A DNA stretch of 64,000 bases from Stygiobacter sp. RIFOXYC2_FULL_38_25 (lineage in GTDB: Bacteria; Bacteroidota; Ignavibacteria; Ignavibacteriales; Melioribacteraceae). Made by a program: the position numbers and the translations under genes. Each line of letters begins with the position of its first letter. Position 1 is the stretch's first letter. Shown here piece by piece: positions 22,732-32,081 of this stretch. The stretch spans positions 1 through 64,000 of the forward strand of contig MHAZ01000022.1 of NCBI GenBank assembly GCA_001803165.1, in the 5' to 3' direction. The notes beneath the pieces are model-generated. The model ran no database searches. It had not been told where the DNA came from and saw nothing but the letters and a program-made list of their open reading frames with translations.

Positions 22732-23697
22732 ATGGCAAAATTTTTAGTTTTTATAGAACAAAGAAACGGACAAATAAAAAAATCTTCCTTCGAAGCCGCA
22801 AAGGCTGCGTCGGATTTAGCCGCTAAACTTGGCGGAACGGTTGAAGCTGTTGCAGTTGGAAATGAAATTGCAAACTTAGATTCGCTCGGCGGATTTGGAG
22901 TTAGCAAAGTTTATCACTTAAAGAATGATGCTTTAGCTGATTATTCACCTTCAGCATACACAGAAGCTGTATCAAAGTTTGCTTCTGAAAATGGAAGCGA
23001 AATTATTCTCTTCGGCGCTACCTCGATGGGCAAAGATCTAGCTCCGCGCATTTCATCTAAACTAGATGCCGGTCTCGCAATTGACTGCGTTGCTCTAAAT
23101 GTAGAAGGTTCGGAGATAGTTGCTACTCGCCCGGTTTATGCCGGAAAAGCTTTAGTTGATGTTAAGGTTACCTCAGCTAAAAAAGTTTATGCACTACGCC
23201 CAAATGTTTTTGCAGCCGGAATTCCAACTGAAGTAAAAGCAGAAGTTGTGGTTTCGAGTGTTGATTCTCCAAACATGAATGTGAAAGTTATTGAAATAAA
23301 GAAAGCCGAAGGCAAATTGGACGTAGCCGAAGCAGATATTATTGTAAGCGGCGGACGCGGAATGAAAGCGCCGGAACACTTTGCAATGATTGAAGAGCTT
23401 TCTCAAGTACTTGGCGCTGCTACAGGAGCTTCTCGCGCAGTTGTTGATGCCGGCTGGAGACCTCACGCTGAGCAAGTCGGTCAAACCGGAAAAACTGTTT
23501 CACCAACTCTTTATATCGCTTTGGGAATTTCGGGCGCAATCCAGCATTTAGCCGGAATGCGTTCTTCAAAATACATTGTTGCCATCAACAAAGATAAAGA
23601 CGCTCCAATTTTTCAAATTGCAGATTACGGAATTGTCGGCGACGTTTTTGAAGTTCTTCCGAAGTTTATTGAAGAAGTAAAAAAAATTAAAGCATAA
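22732..23697 (+). CDS. etfA: Electron transfer flavoprotein alpha subunit
   Basis: 321 residues. The C-terminal FAD domain carries [58 protein letters not shown] and [23 protein letters not shown], all standard EtfA features. It binds the redox FAD of the EtfAB dimer. The operon is etfB-etfA-bifunctional nuclease, with a 2-bp gap to the next gene. An acyl-CoA synthetase gene occurs at 14.7-16.4 kb, suggesting fatty-acid oxidation, though no dehydrogenase is in view. Confidence 0.95.
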   Translation: MAKFLVFIEQRNGQIKKSSFEAAKAASDLAAKLGGTVEAVAVGNEIANLDSLGGFGVSKVYHLKNDALADYSPSAYTEAVSKFASENGSEIILFGATSMGKDLAPRISSKLDAGLAIDCVALNVEGSEIVATRPVYAGKALVDVKVTSAKKVYALRPNVFAAGIPTEVKAEVVVSSVDSPNMNVKVIEIKKAEGKLDVAEADIIVSGGRGMKAPEHFAMIEELSQVLGAATGASRAVVDAGWRPHAEQVGQTGKTVSPTLYIALGISGAIQHLAGMRSSKYIVAINKDKDAPIFQIADYGIVGDVFEVLPKFIEEVKKIKA

Positions 23698-23699
23698 AC

Positions 23700-24302
23700 G
23701 TGCAAAAGGTTCAAGTAGAAATATTAGGACTTTCAGCAAGTCCATCGGCTGGCGGCGCATACGCATTATTACTAAAAGAAATTTACGGCGTTCGCCGCTT
23801 GCCAATTATTATTGGTTCTTTCGAAGCTCAATCAATTGCGCTGGAAATGGAAAGCATAAAACCGCCCCGCCCATTAACACATGATCTTTTAAAAAACGTG
23901 ATAGATAATCTTGGCGGAACAGTAGTTGAAATTGTTATAGACGAGCTGAAAGACAATACATTCTACGCTAAGATTAAGCTCGAATACTCAACTATGACTA
24001 ACGATATTGATTCCCGCCCGAGCGATGCTATTGCACTTGGTGTTAGAACCGGCGCGCCGATTTTTGTTGCAGAAGAAGTAATGAAAGTTGCAGCATTTGT
24101 ACCTTCAACCGAAGATGCTGATGAAACTCAACACGCTTTTGAAAATGAAGAAGAACCTGATATGACGCCTAAAGGCAGTCCGCAAGAAACTAAGTTAGCT
24201 AGTTTGCAAAACCAGCTCCGTGAATCATTAGAAAAGGAAGACTACGAAAGAGCAGCAAAGCTCCGCGATGAGATTAACCGCCTTTCCGGTTTGCAGAATT
24301 AG
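23700..24302 (+). CDS. Bifunctional nuclease family (DUF151) protein with C-terminal UVR motif
   Basis: 200 residues beginning at GTG 23700. Residues 1-135 form the DUF151 domain (GGAYALLLKEIYGVRRLPIIIGSFEAQSIA, SRPSDAIALGVRTGAPIFVAEEV). The C-terminus is a UVR helical hairpin (LASLQNQLRESLEKEDYERAAKLRDEI), which in UvrB/UvrC and ClpC mediates protein contacts. DUF151 proteins have been reported as nucleases; the physiological role is unclear. It is translationally coupled to etfA (2-bp gap) and overlaps the convergent DUF2851 gene by 4 bp. Confidence 0.88.
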   Translation: MQKVQVEILGLSASPSAGGAYALLLKEIYGVRRLPIIIGSFEAQSIALEMESIKPPRPLTHDLLKNVIDNLGGTVVEIVIDELKDNTFYAKIKLEYSTMTNDIDSRPSDAIALGVRTGAPIFVAEEVMKVAAFVPSTEDADETQHAFENEEEPDMTPKGSPQETKLASLQNQLRESLEKEDYERAAKLRDEINRLSGLQN

Positions 24303-25780
24303 CTAAAAACCGTTTTCCCTATTTCACATTCCAAGCATTTATTTTTAGAACAAAGATTTCTGAAGAGCTCAATCATTCCTTGTGCAATGATTGTTTTCTT
24401 CATTGATTCGGCAAGATTTAACGAGCCCGCAACATCAGTTATGATTTGGTTTTCTGCTTTCTGCTGAAAGATTGTGTACATCTTGAAAACCTTCTTAGAT
24501 AGATTTTTATTGCCGAAGACATCAAAATAAACCGCAAAGAAAGGTATTAGCACGTTCACTACAATTTCATCTGCACGTGAAGCACCTACAAAATATTTAA
24601 TTTCAGAGCTTGCCGGCTCATCAAAAATGTAATGGTTGCGCCAGTAGCCATCGGCTCTAACAACAAACATTGAACGAAGCGAATTGATTAGCACAGTGAG
24701 ATTATGAATCTCGGTAATTTTCTTAATCATTATTTTGATTATTTCGCCGTGAAGCAAATCGAACAGGAGTTTTGCGCCGCCGGCAATTCTTACAGTTGGA
24801 AAGTTTTGCGGACGCAAACGGAAGAAATGCCATTCGGTTTCATCCATTAAAGCGCCGTCGTAAAGCGCACGCACTGAGTTCCAGTGCAAGTTAAGCCTTT
24901 CCAAATATGCTTTTGTCTGCTCCTCACCAGCCACTGTTGAATTCTGAATTAACCCGCTAACATGAAACAAAACGGATTCATATTTTTCAATAATTACACC
25001 ATCCTTTTCAATCCGGGACAAAAATTTAACGTTTGCATGTTTGGCAAGTTCCATCATTTGCGTTTTGTTTTTAGAGTAGCCAAGCGCTTCAAAAAGTAAT
25101 TCATAAAGAAGCTGCTGCCAAATTTCTTTTGAACCAAAATCCTTATGTGTAAAATTTTTCTCATGGAATTGATTCGAAAGATCGTATGAAACAACCGGCT
25201 CTTTAATTTTCATTTCCCGTAAGAATTCAAGTTCCTTCAACCGCGAAAAAATCTTTTTGCATTTCTTCTCAAACCGGTGAACACCAAGCTCGTAAAGTAT
25301 TTTTTCTTTTTGTTCCGGCGTAATGGCGTCATTTATTGAATGGCATTTTAAGGATGTTCCGCCGTTATTTTCTGTTTCTTCAAGTTCACTTTTCATTCCT
25401 TCAATCAACTTCGGATCAAGAAAATCATTCAGACAAACAGAGGGTACTTTTCTCCCATCTCTAGTATAAACATGAGAGTAGTTACTTTTATTGATAAAAG
25501 AGGCGTGAAGTATAACCTTATTGTATTTGCTATCTAAATGATGACCGTGTGATTTCCAATCGGTATAAGCGCAATCAATTTCGATATCGCCTATATAGGT
25601 AAGATTACCAATTCTTATTCTAGCATTTCTAAAATCCGGTCCGGCGTGTTCGTGATTTAATGTCCCCCGTTCAAGTATTACTACATCTTCCCCATCTGGA
25701 GTTTTTAAAGTGTTCTTAAAATCTTGATGTTTCCAAACTTCATACAAAGCACTTTCTTTAATTTTGGTTTCCCTTCCCAT
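24299..25780 (-). CDS. DUF2851 family protein
   Basis: 493 residues. The N-terminal segment ALYEVWKHQDFKNTLKTPDGEDVVILERGTLNHEHAGPDFRNARIRIGN and GDIEIDCAYTDWKSHGHHLDSKYNKVILHASF is diagnostic of DUF2851, a family mostly found in Bacteroidota and relatives. The C-terminus has a CSKNKCLECEIG cysteine cluster (CxxxxCxxC) that could bind metal. No biochemical role known. Convergent with the bifunctional nuclease gene, overlapping by 4 bp. Confidence 0.85.
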   Translation of the reverse strand: MGRETKIKESALYEVWKHQDFKNTLKTPDGEDVVILERGTLNHEHAGPDFRNARIRIGNLTYIGDIEIDCAYTDWKSHGHHLDSKYNKVILHASFINKSNYSHVYTRDGRKVPSVCLNDFLDPKLIEGMKSELEETENNGGTSLKCHSINDAITPEQKEKILYELGVHRFEKKCKKIFSRLKELEFLREMKIKEPVVSYDLSNQFHEKNFTHKDFGSKEIWQQLLYELLFEALGYSKNKTQMMELAKHANVKFLSRIEKDGVIIEKYESVLFHVSGLIQNSTVAGEEQTKAYLERLNLHWNSVRALYDGALMDETEWHFFRLRPQNFPTVRIAGGAKLLFDLLHGEIIKIMIKKITEIHNLTVLINSLRSMFVVRADGYWRNHYIFDEPASSEIKYFVGASRADEIVVNVLIPFFAVYFDVFGNKNLSKKVFKMYTIFQQKAENQIITDVAGSLNLAESMKKTIIAQGMIELFRNLCSKNKCLECEIGKTVFS

Positions 25781-25878
25781 CGCATTACCAAAACTTAGTG
25801 GTTGATATTTTGCACTATGCTGTCTCCCCCATTCCGTTTTTAAATTACAATTAGATTCTAAAAATTCCTATTAGAAAA

Positions 25879-26688
25879 TTAATTGCTCAGATTAAAAACG
25901 GATTGGTTATAGCTTTTTATTAATTCGGTAACGTGTTTATTAAATTCTTTGCTACCATCGCAATAAAGTAAAGCACGACTAATATTAACCAGATAGTTTT
26001 TGTTCTCGTGCTGATTGAATGTAGCAGCGACATCTTCTAAACTTCCTCCTTGGGCACCAACACCCGGAAGCAGCACAACTAAATCCACAAATGATGTGAT
26101 GTTTTCTTTTAATTCATCAATTTTTGTTGCGCCAAAAACTATTCCACAATTCTTATTTTCATTCCATTGGCTGGCTTTCTCAATTACTTGCTGAAATAAA
26201 AACTTTTCATTTTCAAGTTTTTGCTTTTCAAAATCAATGGCGCCTTTGTTGGAAGTAAGCGCTAGTATGAAATTCAGCTTCTCTTTGTAATCAAGAAACG
26301 GCTGTAGCGAATCAAATCCCATGTAAGGATGAAGTGTAATTGAATCAAACTTAAGTTCATCGAAAACTGCCTTAGCATACATTTCTGACGTATTTCCAAT
26401 ATCACCCCGCTTTGCATCTGCAATAACAAGAATATCTTTTGGGATTAGCTCCAATGTTTGTGCTAGTGCAGCAAAACCTTTAGCTCCAAATCTTTCGTAA
26501 AATGCAAAATTTATTTTATAACATGCAGCAAATTCAGCGGTACTCTCAATAATAATCTTGTTGAATTCCAACACCGGATCTGTTTCGGAAAGTAAATGCT
26601 TTGGAATTTTGTTGATGTCTGTATCTAACCCAACGCAAATGTGGAAATTCTTATCAAATTTTTTCTCTAACTTTTCACGTGCCGTCAT
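25879..26688 (-). CDS. pyrF: Orotidine-5'-phosphate decarboxylase, type 2
   Basis: 269 residues. The catalytic Lys/Asp network is in LVIADAKRGDIGNTSEMYAKAVF, the phosphate-binding end is VVLLPGVGAQGGSLEDV, and LVNISRALLY closes the barrel. The type 2 subfamily is longer than E. coli PyrF. It makes UMP from OMP, the last de novo pyrimidine step. It is the last gene of the long run mreB-mreC-mreD-PBP2-rodA-pyrF, 16 bp after rodA. Confidence 0.93.
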   Translation of the reverse strand: MTAREKLEKKFDKNFHICVGLDTDINKIPKHLLSETDPVLEFNKIIIESTAEFAACYKINFAFYERFGAKGFAALAQTLELIPKDILVIADAKRGDIGNTSEMYAKAVFDELKFDSITLHPYMGFDSLQPFLDYKEKLNFILALTSNKGAIDFEKQKLENEKFLFQQVIEKASQWNENKNCGIVFGATKIDELKENITSFVDLVVLLPGVGAQGGSLEDVAATFNQHENKNYLVNISRALLYCDGSKEFNKHVTELIKSYNQSVFNLSN

Positions 26689-26704
26689 TTTATCCTCATC
26701 TAAA

Positions 26705-27934
26705 TCAAGTGTGTAATTTTCTGTTACGGTAAATATTTAAAACGAGCCCCATTAACAGCATGTTAACCATTAATGAACTTCCGCCGTAGCTTAGAAACGG
26801 CAGAGGCAGTCCAATTACAGGAGTTATTCCCAAATCCATTCCTATATTTAATGCAAAGTGGGAAAACAAAAGAGTTAAAACTCCTACTACGATAAGCACA
26901 CTAAATTTATCCTTAGCTAAACTTGCAATGTTCAATAGGCGGATAAAAATAATGGCAAAAAGAATAACTACTGTAACACTTCCTAAAAAGCCAAATTCTT
27001 CTCCTATGACACTATAGATAAAATCTGTCCATTGTTTTGGAATGAATCTAAGCTGCGTTTGATTGCCGTGAAGAAATCCTTTGCCATATAGTCCTCCGGA
27101 GCCAATAGCTACTTTTGCCTGAAGCGCGTTATAACCTGAGCCGAGCGGATCAGCCAATGGATCGAGAAAAGATTCTATACGCTTTTGCTGGTGAGGCTTC
27201 AAAATTTTGAAAACAAAATCGAAGAAAAATCCCGACGATAGATTAATTACAAAAACCGTTACGCTGTTAAATAAATCCCTTTTGAAGAAAAACAATGCGG
27301 CTATTACCAGAAGCAGAGAACCAATTAATGGGATAGTACCGAAAACAGAAGAAAAAATTACAAATCCCGGTGAGAGCACTACAAAAATTCCGAACAAACT
27401 TATTCCACTCCAAAACACCATAACAAGGGTAATTAAAGCAAATACAATTGCTGTACCCATATCCGGTTCAAGCAGAATCAAGAATATTGGAATAAATCCA
27501 ATTCCCAATGCTACAGTTAAATCTTTCATATTGTTTATGTCGCGGTTTTTGTAAGTAAGCCAATAAGCTAACATTAGTATTGTGCCGGCTTTGGCTAACT
27601 CTGAGGGTTGAAAACCAAAACCTCCAATTCCAAACCAGCTTTTAGCACCATAGATGGTTTTACCAATTGCTAAAACAGCTACTAAAAAAAACAAGGACAT
27701 ACTGTAAAACGGAATTACAATCATCTTAATTGTTTGGTGCGGAAGAGAATAAGCAGCTAAGAATAAAACAGCCGAAACAATTACAAAAACTATTTGCTTG
27801 TAAAAATCTCCACGTGCATTCGGTAAATTTAGTGTAGAACTATAAATTGCCAACAAACCAAAACAGATCAGCAAAAGCATAGGAATGAAAACTGCTAAAT
27901 CAAAACGGTCTTGTAATTTGTAGTTAATCTTCAA
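26705..27934 (-). CDS. rodA: Rod-shape SEDS glycosyltransferase RodA
   Basis: 409 residues, about ten membrane helices. SEDS signatures are present: GAKSWFGIGGFGFQPSELAK, the DMGTA of LLEPDMGTAIVF, FIPKQWTDFIYSVIGEEFGFLG, and GLPLPFLSYGGSSLMVNMLLMGLVLNI at the C-terminus. RodA polymerises lipid II with its partner PBP2, encoded 12 bp upstream. It works at the inner membrane with MreBCD for lateral wall growth. Confidence 0.95.
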   Translation of the reverse strand: MKINYKLQDRFDLAVFIPMLLLICFGLLAIYSSTLNLPNARGDFYKQIVFVIVSAVLFLAAYSLPHQTIKMIVIPFYSMSLFFLVAVLAIGKTIYGAKSWFGIGGFGFQPSELAKAGTILMLAYWLTYKNRDINNMKDLTVALGIGFIPIFLILLEPDMGTAIVFALITLVMVFWSGISLFGIFVVLSPGFVIFSSVFGTIPLIGSLLLVIAALFFFKRDLFNSVTVFVINLSSGFFFDFVFKILKPHQQKRIESFLDPLADPLGSGYNALQAKVAIGSGGLYGKGFLHGNQTQLRFIPKQWTDFIYSVIGEEFGFLGSVTVVILFAIIFIRLLNIASLAKDKFSVLIVVGVLTLLFSHFALNIGMDLGITPVIGLPLPFLSYGGSSLMVNMLLMGLVLNIYRNRKLHT

Positions 27935-27945
27935 TTCAATTCACC

Positions 27946-29736
27946 TTAATGATCTTCTGCAATTGTTAACGGCTGATTTGGTAAAGACTTTCTTAAGTAA
28001 GCAGCAATTACATCACGCGCAATTGGAGCAGCGGCAACACTGCCAAACCCCGCGTTCTCTACAATTACTGCAATTGCAATTTTAGGATTATCATACGGAG
28101 CGAAGCCAACAAAAATTGCGTGATCTTTTCCGTTTGTGTTTTGTGCTGTTCCGGTTTTCCCGGAAATATCTAATTCCGGATTTCGGATATTACCGGCAGT
28201 TCCGGCACCATTAACTACTCGCCACATAGCATGGCGGACAATTTCAAACGAGTGTCTGCTGATACCAATATCATAATACTGCGGCTTTACATCTGTGCGC
28301 TGTTTTGTTTTTGAATCAACATACGCTTTAAGAAAATGTGGTTTTGCAGACTTGCCGTAATTAGCAAACAAAGCTGCATACTGAGCTATTTGCAAAGGTG
28401 TAACACTCAGTTCACCTTGCCCGATGCCTAAACTTATTACAAAGCCTTTAGTCCAACCCCGCTTACCATAACGGTTGTTATAATACTGAGTTGATGGCAC
28501 TGTGCCGCCACCCTCTTCGCCAAGATCAAGACCGGACTTTCTACCAAAACCAAATTTCTTTGCGTATTTAGACCAGGTCTCAAGACCAAGTTTATTTACA
28601 AGTGAATAGTAAAATGTGTTACACGATTTTTCTATTGAAGTCTCAACGTCAATACTTCCGTGAACATGTAAACATTTAAAGAAGCGGTCTCCAAACTGAA
28701 ATCCACCGCTGCAGCTTGTTCTACTTGTTTCATCAATTAAGCCTTCTTCTAATCCGGCAATTGCAGAGATCATCTTGAATGTTGAACCGGGAGAATAGTA
28801 ACCGGTTGTTGCTCTGTTCAGCATTGGCTTATCCGGGTTATCGCGCAGAAGTCTATAATTTTCGTAAGATGTTACCTTCGCAAAATCTGCAAGATCGTAT
28901 TGCGGCGAACTTGTGAATGCAATTATCTCTCCGGTTGCAGGTTCGATTGCAACAACAGCGCCTCTTCGTTCCTTAAAAGCTTCTTCTGCAGCTTTTTGTG
29001 CAGGTTTATCAATTGATAAAATTAGATCATAGCCCTTAACTGCCGAGAAATCTTCTTCACCGCTTTTATATCTGCCGATTGTTTTTTGGCGCGAATCTAC
29101 CAAGACATAATGAATACCTTTTTTGCCGCGGAGAATATCTTCGTAAGTTTTTTCGAGACCGGCAAAGCCAATTTCGTCTCCCATCGAATATTCATTTTTC
29201 CGTTTTTGAAGAATGCTCATCGGGATTTCTCTCGCATAACCGAACATGTGTGCGCCCATTACACCAAAGGAATAGTCTCGCTGTGTTTCCATAACATAAT
29301 CAACACCGGGTAATTTGGAAGCATTCTCTTCGTACCAGGCTATTACTTTGAAATCAACATCTTTGGCAATTCTTCGCGGAATGTATTTCGAATAAGTTGC
29401 ATTAGCTTTAAGAATTCTTCTAACATATCCCGAATCAACACCTAAGATTGTTTCAATGTAAGGCGTAAGAGTATCTTTGTATTCCGATGGCGTTATGCGT
29501 AGGGTGAAAGAGGGTTTGTTACCAACCAGAACTTCGTTATTCCTGTCGAACAAAATTCCGCGCGGGGCTGTTTCATAAATTGGCTTAACGCTATTATCAT
29601 CAGATCGTTCAGCATAGGTAGGAGCGTTTACAATCTGCATATTAAATAACTGGGCAATTGTAAGAGCAACAAAACCAATAATTATGAAAGACAATATTCT
29701 TTTTCTGGCAAGCGAGCCGAAAATATTATCGTTCAT
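27946..29736 (-). CDS. mrdA: Penicillin-binding protein 2 (class B transpeptidase)
   Basis: 596 residues. An N-terminal membrane anchor (ILSFIIIGFVALTIAQLFNMQIV) is followed by the dimerisation domain and a transpeptidase domain with SPGSTFKM (active-site Ser and Lys), SCNTFYY (S-x-N) and SGKTGTAQN (KTG). It crosslinks side-wall peptidoglycan with RodA. It overlaps mreD by 4 bp, indicating translational coupling within the shape operon. Confidence 0.95.
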   Translation of the reverse strand: MNDNIFGSLARKRILSFIIIGFVALTIAQLFNMQIVNAPTYAERSDDNSVKPIYETAPRGILFDRNNEVLVGNKPSFTLRITPSEYKDTLTPYIETILGVDSGYVRRILKANATYSKYIPRRIAKDVDFKVIAWYEENASKLPGVDYVMETQRDYSFGVMGAHMFGYAREIPMSILQKRKNEYSMGDEIGFAGLEKTYEDILRGKKGIHYVLVDSRQKTIGRYKSGEEDFSAVKGYDLILSIDKPAQKAAEEAFKERRGAVVAIEPATGEIIAFTSSPQYDLADFAKVTSYENYRLLRDNPDKPMLNRATTGYYSPGSTFKMISAIAGLEEGLIDETSRTSCSGGFQFGDRFFKCLHVHGSIDVETSIEKSCNTFYYSLVNKLGLETWSKYAKKFGFGRKSGLDLGEEGGGTVPSTQYYNNRYGKRGWTKGFVISLGIGQGELSVTPLQIAQYAALFANYGKSAKPHFLKAYVDSKTKQRTDVKPQYYDIGISRHSFEIVRHAMWRVVNGAGTAGNIRNPELDISGKTGTAQNTNGKDHAIFVGFAPYDNPKIAIAVIVENAGFGSVAAAPIARDVIAAYLRKSLPNQPLTIAEDH

Positions 29737-30218
29737 ATTTTTCCCTTCCTCATTTTAAATGCAACTACACCTAAACCAAAAATTGTTGTGTAGATAGCCG
29801 GCAATAGTGCGCCTTCTAGAAGCAAAGAAGTAAAGCGAACCTCAGGATTAAAATTTCCGGCAAAGGAATAGATAAGAGAATTGATAAACTCAGCGATAAA
29901 TAATATTACTAAGAAAAAATAACTTGCAGTGTTTGTATCAACCCGGTTTTCATTATAGAAATAGCCGGCGATAAAAGAAGCAATGGTCATCGAAAGCATT
30001 GAGGCACCTAGAACTCCGCCGGAAAATAAATCGAAAAAAAAGCCGGCTAAGAAACCGAGTATCATTCCGTAAATTTGTCCGCCAAGCAATAAATAATAGA
30101 TAACCATAATGAATATTACATTTGGCACCGTCCCAAATACAGAAATTAGAGGAACAACTACAAGCTGTATGAGCAGCAACGGAATGAAATACAATATGGG
30201 CTTTAGATAATTGCTCAT
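29733..30218 (-). CDS. mreD: Rod shape-determining protein MreD
   Basis: 161 residues, almost wholly hydrophobic with five or six helices (LKPILYFIPLLLIQLVVVPLI; YGMILGFLAGFFFDLFSGGVLGASMLS). The central G-x-x-x-G-x-x-x-DLFSG pattern is typical of MreD. It bridges the MreB cytoskeleton and the RodA-PBP2 synthase. It overlaps both mreC and the PBP2 gene by 4 bp. Confidence 0.9.
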   Translation of the reverse strand: MSNYLKPILYFIPLLLIQLVVVPLISVFGTVPNVIFIMVIYYLLLGGQIYGMILGFLAGFFFDLFSGGVLGASMLSMTIASFIAGYFYNENRVDTNTASYFFLVILFIAEFINSLIYSFAGNFNPEVRFTSLLLEGALLPAIYTTIFGLGVVAFKMRKGKI

Positions 30219-31048
30219 GGTTTCTTTAATAGGTTCATTTCAAGATGATTAACTTGCTTGCTGGGAACAATACCAATCACAAAAAGATTGTTGGTTGCTT
30301 CAATATCAGCGAAAGGTTTTACTGTTAAACTATGAAGGAGTCCAAGCTCGTTGGTTTCTTTTTTCAGAACAACACCAACCGGGACTGATGGCGGAAATAG
30401 CGAACTGAAATCGGAAGTTTCAATTCGGTCCCCAATTTTTACATCGTACGTGGTGGGAATATTTTTAATCACCAAATCTCTTCCATCAAAACTAAGAATA
30501 CCATCAACATTAGAGCGCTGCAAAGTAACGGCAATGTTAAGGCTACTATTCTGTAATGTTCTAACAACCGAGTATTCTTCAGCAACATCCATAATCAAAC
30601 CAACGAGCCCTTGATGATTAATAACAGGCATCCCTTTAACCAAGCCGGAACCTGAGCCCCGGTTAACTATAAAATTTCCTTGAATCTTAGTAATTAGTTT
30701 AGAAACAATTCTAACCGGAATTAGGGGTGAAGAAGATGTATCCCGCATATTAATCATTGCGCGTAATTCTTCGTTCTCGGCAGCTACCTTCTTAAGCTTG
30801 CTAAGTTGAAGTGATATTTTCGCATTCTCGAGCTTGAGTTCTTCTACGGAAACATCACCAGAAAATATTGAAGCAACTGATTCCGTTATCTCGCTTAAGA
30901 CGGCAAAATTTGCAATAGCTAATGCTTTTAGTTTTTTTGCTTGCGGTTTTTCGCTGAGAGAAATTGAGATTAAACTTACGATGACGAGAATTACGAGCAG
31001 TACGTATTCTTTGAATTGATATCCAAGTCTTTGAAATATTTTTATCAT
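30215..31048 (-). CDS. mreC: Cell shape protein MreC
   Basis: 277 residues. One N-terminal membrane helix (YVLLVILVIVSLISISL), a coiled-coil stretch (VEELKLENAKISLQLSKLKKVAAENEELRAMI) and two beta-barrel halves (VNRGSGSGLVKGMPVINHQGLVGLIMDV; GDRIETSDFSSLFPPSVPVGVV) match MreC. It is the periplasmic scaffold that activates PBP2. Its start overlaps the mreB stop by one base. Confidence 0.93.
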   Translation of the reverse strand: MIKIFQRLGYQFKEYVLLVILVIVSLISISLSEKPQAKKLKALAIANFAVLSEITESVASIFSGDVSVEELKLENAKISLQLSKLKKVAAENEELRAMINMRDTSSSPLIPVRIVSKLITKIQGNFIVNRGSGSGLVKGMPVINHQGLVGLIMDVAEEYSVVRTLQNSSLNIAVTLQRSNVDGILSFDGRDLVIKNIPTTYDVKIGDRIETSDFSSLFPPSVPVGVVLKKETNELGLLHSLTVKPFADIEATNNLFVIGIVPSKQVNHLEMNLLKKP

Positions 31049-32073
31049 TAATAAGTTCTTTTACGAATGAAGACCTTAGAATACTTGTTAATGTTTTCTA
31101 TTGCTTTGCCGGCGCCTCGTACAACAGCTGTTAGCGGATCATCGGCAACGTGCACAGGTAAGTTGGTTTCCATTCTAATTCTTTCATCCAACCCTTTTAG
31201 CAAAGCACCGCCGCCGCTAAGCAAAACTCCTCTATCCAAAATATCGGCAGATAGTTCAGGCGGAGTTCTTTCTAAAGTTTGTTTTACAGCCTCAACAATT
31301 TGAGAAATATTTTCATTGAGCGCTTCGCGGATCTCAACTGAGCTAACTTCGGCAGTTTTAGGAATACCGCCAACCAAATCTCTTCCCTTAACTTGGATAG
31401 TTACTTCCTCTTTAAGCGGTACAGCGCTTCCCACTTCACATTTGATTGATTCAGCAGTACGTTCACCAATAAGTAAATTGTAATTCTTTTTGAAGAACTG
31501 CATTATCGCGTTATTCATTTCATCGCCGGCAATACGTACGGATTCTTCATTAACAATTCCAGCAAGGGCTATTACAGCTATTTCAGTAGTACCGCCTCCA
31601 ATATCAATAATCATATTGCCAACCGGAGCTTCGACATCAATCCCAATCCCAATTGCAGCAGCCATTGGCTCAGCAATCAAATGCACTTCCTTCGCACCGG
31701 CGTGTTCTGCCGCATCACGAACCGCGCGCTTTTCTACTTCTGTTACTCCGCTCGGTACAGCAATAACAATTCGTTTACTTTGGAAATTGTTTGGAGTAAC
31801 CATTTTTATAAACGCTCGAATCATACCCTCTGCAATTTCAAAATCTGCAATCACACCATCGCGCATCGGGCGTGTAACACGAATCTCTCTGTGCTCGCGA
31901 CCTTGCATTTCCTTTGCTTTATTTCCCAGTTCAATAATCTTTTTTGTATTTCTATCAAACGCAACAATCGAAGGTTCGTTCAGAACAATACCTTTCCCCT
32001 TGATGTAAATAAGAGTGTTAGCTGTTCCTAAATCTATTGCAACGTCGGTAGAGAAAAAATCTAGAATTCCCAT
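31048..32073 (-). CDS. mreB: Rod shape-determining actin homologue MreB
   Basis: 341 residues. Actin-fold nucleotide motifs are intact: VAIDLGTANTLIY (phosphate 1), NMIIDIGGGTTEIAVIAL (phosphate 2) and VLLSGGGALLKGLDERI (adenosine). FSTDVAIDLG at the N-terminus gives the membrane-proximal end. MreB filaments position wall synthesis. It heads the mreBCD-PBP2-rodA-pyrF run and follows purH by only 8 bp. Confidence 0.96.
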   Translation of the reverse strand: MGILDFFSTDVAIDLGTANTLIYIKGKGIVLNEPSIVAFDRNTKKIIELGNKAKEMQGREHREIRVTRPMRDGVIADFEIAEGMIRAFIKMVTPNNFQSKRIVIAVPSGVTEVEKRAVRDAAEHAGAKEVHLIAEPMAAAIGIGIDVEAPVGNMIIDIGGGTTEIAVIALAGIVNEESVRIAGDEMNNAIMQFFKKNYNLLIGERTAESIKCEVGSAVPLKEEVTIQVKGRDLVGGIPKTAEVSSVEIREALNENISQIVEAVKQTLERTPPELSADILDRGVLLSGGGALLKGLDERIRMETNLPVHVADDPLTAVVRGAGKAIENINKYSKVFIRKRTY

Positions 32074-32081
32074 GTAGTTCC